From Deltaproteobacteria bacterium (GTDB lineage Bacteria > Desulfobacterota > Syntrophia > Syntrophales > UBA2210), in NCBI GenBank assembly GCA_016934695.1, contig JAFGSH010000194.1:1-9543 (forward strand): 9,543 nucleotides of DNA. The letters run 5' to 3'. The notes beneath the pieces are model-generated. The model was not told the origin of the DNA and made no database searches. It saw only the letters and a program-made list of their open reading frames with translations. The position numbers and the translations under genes are program-made. Below, in pieces: positions 8,011-9,543 of the stretch (the first letter of the stretch is position 1; every line of letters begins with the position of its first letter).

Positions 8011-8771
8011 CGGACCGGAAACGGAAGGATCTCGCCGCCGTGATACTGGCTGCCGGCAAGGGGACGCGGATGAAATCCGATGTGGCAAAGGTGCTGCATC
8101 CCCTCTGCGGCAGGCCGATGGTGTGGTTTGTGGCAGCGCTTGCGCGTGTGGTCGGCGCCGAGAAAACCGTTGCAGTGGTGGGGCACCAGGCATCCATGGT
8201 TATGGAGGCCATGGCCGGCGAGGGGCTCATCTATGCCCTGCAGGAAGAACAGCTGGGAAGTGCGCACGCCGTCCTGCAGGCCGCCGACGCGCTGAACGGG
8301 TTCGAGGGAGATGTGCTGATACTGTGCGGCGATGTACCCCTGCTCCTTCCCGCCACCATCGAGGACCTCCTGGCGAGCCACCGAGCGCACGGCGGGGTCA
8401 TCACCGTTATGACCGCCCTGCTCGATGATCCGGGCAGCTATGGGAGGGTGGTCAAGAATGAGGCTGGAGAGGTCCTGAAGATCGTTGAGGCGCGTGATGC
8501 CACTGCGGAAGAAGCGAAGATCCGGGAGATCAACACGGGGATATACTGCGCCCGGAAAGAGTTTCTCTTTGATGCCGTCCGCAGGATCGGCAACGACAAC
8601 TCCCAGGGAGAGTATTATTTCACCGACATCTTCGAAATTGCCCGCGGGCAACAGCGCAGGAGCGGATCGTTCATTATCCCTGACCCCTCCGAAGCCATGG
8701 GGATCAACACGCCGGATGACCTGAAGATCGCGGAGGGTATCATGCGGGCCCGATCGCACCGGTGTTCCTAA
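8007..8771 (+). CDS. GlmU-like UDP-N-acetylglucosamine pyrophosphorylase domain, without acetyltransferase domain
   Basis: This cytoplasmic nucleotidyltransferase is predicted to join UTP and a sugar 1-phosphate, most likely GlcNAc-1-phosphate, to give the UDP-sugar and pyrophosphate. The GlmU N-terminal landmarks are in order: LAAGKGTRM (14-22), Lys28, QEEQLGSAHAV (79-89), GDVPLL (108-113, metal-binding Asp109), GSYGRVV (143-149), IVEARDAT (159-166), EINTGIY (174-180), GEYYFTDIF (201-209) and GINTPDDL (232-239). Bifunctional GlmU is about 450 residues. This protein stops at 254, just after the linker helix, so the left-handed beta-helix acetyltransferase half is absent. The bases after the TAA are AT-rich and non-coding, so this is not a recent frameshift. 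The start codon overlaps the previous stop as ATGA, with AAAGGA eight bases before it. Another sugar phosphate cannot be excluded. GlcN-1-P acetylation, if needed, must come from a gene elsewhere. Confidence 0.87.
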   Translation: MTDRKRKDLAAVILAAGKGTRMKSDVAKVLHPLCGRPMVWFVAALARVVGAEKTVAVVGHQASMVMEAMAGEGLIYALQEEQLGSAHAVLQAADALNGFEGDVLILCGDVPLLLPATIEDLLASHRAHGGVITVMTALLDDPGSYGRVVKNEAGEVLKIVEARDATAEEAKIREINTGIYCARKEFLFDAVRRIGNDNSQGEYYFTDIFEIARGQQRRSGSFIIPDPSEAMGINTPDDLKIAEGIMRARSHRCS

Positions 8772-8783
8772 GTTTCTGAATTA

Positions 8784-8808
8784 AAAAATCTTTTTTCATT
8801 AGATTTTT
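8784..8808 (+). terminator. AT-rich hairpin after the GlmU-like gene, possible terminator
   Basis: AAAAATCT (8784-8791) and AGATTTTT (8801-8808) are perfect 8-bp inverted arms around a nine-base loop, 12 bases after the stop codon of the CNNM-glmU operon. The position and the closing T-run suit a transcription end, and read from the other strand the element is also an A/T hairpin. The stem lacks the GC base of a strong intrinsic terminator, so efficiency is doubtful. Confidence 0.35.
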
Positions 8809-8848
8809 GCCGGTCCTTACGTTTGTCACGGTGCGGCGTACTTTGCGA

Positions 8849-8877
8849 TTGACTTCAAGTGCGGGAATTGTTAGAAA
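8849..8877 (+). promoter_or_regulatory. putative sigma70-type promoter for ppsA
   Basis: TTGACT (8849-8854, five of six consensus bases) and TAGAAA (8872-8877, four of six) are separated by the ideal 17 bases. The surroundings are AT-rich and the predicted start is near 8884, about 37 bases before the ppsA ATG. This is the best promoter candidate in the spacer. Confidence 0.5.
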
Positions 8878-8881
8878 AATA

Positions 8882-8901
8882 AACATTGAAAATTCAATGT
8901 T
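8882..8901. promoter_or_regulatory. 20-bp palindrome at the predicted ppsA transcription start, probable operator
   Basis: AACATTGAA (8882-8890) and TTCAATGTT (8893-8901) are perfect 9-bp inverted arms around the dinucleotide AA. The site covers the predicted start point and ends seven bases before the ribosome site. Perfect dyads of this size near +1 are typical of binding sites for dimeric repressors, which would block ppsA transcription. It is not the CRP/FNR pattern, which needs TTGA-N6-TCAA (here the gap is four). The regulator is unknown. As RNA it could also fold into a weak 8-bp hairpin with a four-base loop. Confidence 0.55.
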
Positions 8902-8907
8902 CGTTGT

Positions 8908-8914
8908 GAGGAGG
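8908..8914 (+). promoter_or_regulatory. strong ribosome binding site of ppsA
   Basis: GAGGAGG lies six bases before the ATG at 8921. It is the strongest Shine-Dalgarno match in the window and fixes the ppsA start. Confidence 0.85.
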
Positions 8915-8920
8915 CGTGTC

Positions 8921-9543
8921 ATGGAAGCTAAGAAACTGGTACTGTGGTTTAATGAATTGGAGCTGGATGATATTCCGCAGGTTGGAGGGAAAAACGCATC
9001 TCTGGGTGAGATGATACGGGAACTGACCGGCAAGGGGGTCAGCATCCCGGACGGCTTTGCCGTGACCGCCGAGGCGTACCGCTACCTGCTTGATTCTGCC
9101 GGGATCGGAGACGAAATCGAACAGGTCCTCTCCGATCTGGATACCCACGACATGCATAACCTGAGTGAAAAGGGGGAGAAGGCCCGATCCCTGATCTATA
9201 ATGCACCCTTTCCCGATGATCTCAACCAGGCGATCATCGAGGCCTACGGGAAACTCTGCGACGAATATGGGGAGGACACCGACGTGGCCGTGCGCAGTTC
9301 CGCAACGGCTGAAGATCTGCCCGACGCGAGTTTCGCCGGCCAGCAGGAGACATACCTGAACATCACGGGGAAGGATGCCTTGCTGGATGCATGCAGAAAA
9401 TGCTTCGCCTCGCTCTTCACCAACCGGGCCATCTCGTACCGGGAAGACAAGGGGTTCGATCACATGTCGGTCGCCCTCTCCATCGGTGTTCAGAAGATGG
9501 TGCGATCCGACCTGGCCGCCTCCGGGGTTATCTTTTCCATCGA
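8921..9543 (+). CDS. ppsA: phosphoenolpyruvate synthase (pyruvate, water dikinase), N-terminal part
   Basis: PEP synthase converts pyruvate, ATP and water to phosphoenolpyruvate, AMP and phosphate, the entry to gluconeogenesis from pyruvate. The 207 codons present belong to the N-terminal nucleotide-binding domain of the PEP-utilising dikinase family. They follow E. coli PpsA closely from the first residues: LVLWFNEL (6-13), VGGKNASLGEM (21-31), a conserved VRSSATAEDLPDASFAGQQE stretch (124-143), FASLFTNRAISYR (162-174) and GVQKMVRSDLAASGVIFSI at the edge. The LVLW opening and the SFAGQQET sequence favour PEP synthase over pyruvate phosphate dikinase. Full-length enzymes are close to 800 residues, so about three quarters of the gene lies beyond the window, including the catalytic-histidine swivelling domain and the PEP/pyruvate domain. 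It has its own promoter and a probable operator, so it is likely regulated separately from the upstream operon. Confidence 0.95.
   Translation, partial: MEAKKLVLWFNELELDDIPQVGGKNASLGEMIRELTGKGVSIPDGFAVTAEAYRYLLDSAGIGDEIEQVLSDLDTHDMHNLSEKGEKARSLIYNAPFPDDLNQAIIEAYGKLCDEYGEDTDVAVRSSATAEDLPDASFAGQQETYLNITGKDALLDACRKCFASLFTNRAISYREDKGFDHMSVALSIGVQKMVRSDLAASGVIFSI

Noticed and set aside
6673..8193. 506-codon minus-strand open frame opposite the second CNNM gene
   Set aside because: The plus strand encodes an unmistakable CNNM/CorC protein here. The antisense product is rich in Asp, His, Gly and Pro with no domain, as expected of an antisense shadow.
8884..8899. CRP/FNR site at the ppsA palindrome
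   Set aside because: The TTGA and TCAA halves are four bases apart instead of six, so it does not fit the FNR or CRP geometry.

Overview
The window is moderately GC-rich, tightly packed bacterial chromosome made mostly of housekeeping genes. It holds seven protein-coding genes and no tRNA, rRNA, CRISPR array, insertion sequence or phage gene that I can see. The best clue to the organism is the truncated lipoprotein at the left edge. Its order of an N-terminal FW-type stabilising region, two SH3b domains and an NlpC/P60 domain is the one I know from Desulfovibrio-type proteins. Together with a free-standing GlmU nucleotidyltransferase domain and tandem CNNM/CorC proteins, this suggests a Gram-negative anaerobe of the Desulfobacterota (former Deltaproteobacteria). 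That assignment is an inference of moderate to low confidence.

Left half, minus strand (5154 down to 1): uvrB, uvrC and a lipoprotein cell-wall peptidase gene follow one another in the same direction and probably form one transcription unit. The gaps are 20 bases (uvrB to uvrC) and 93 bases (uvrC to the lipoprotein gene). UvrB and UvrC are the damage-verification and dual-incision proteins of nucleotide excision repair. Both are full length with their key residues present. The lipoprotein gene runs off the left edge.

Centre (5155-5435): a 281-base divergent intergenic region. It has a plausible sigma70-type promoter on each strand, a GC-rich potentially structured leader before uvrB, and a hairpin in the leader of the rightward operon. 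I see no recognisable LexA/SOS box.

Right half, plus strand (5436-8771): two paralogous membrane proteins of the CNNM/CorC (HlyC/CorC, DUF21-CBS) family and a GlmU-like UDP-GlcNAc pyrophosphorylase domain. Their ends overlap by 8 and 4 bases, so they form a translationally coupled three-gene operon. A 149-base AT-rich spacer follows. It holds an AT-rich hairpin, a promoter and a near-perfect 20-bp palindrome next to the predicted transcription start. The 5' part of ppsA (phosphoenolpyruvate synthase) then runs off the right edge.

I found no clearly new biological system. The points most worth a second look are the palindrome before ppsA, the GlmU domain lacking its acetyltransferase half inside a CNNM operon, and the asymmetric CNNM pair.
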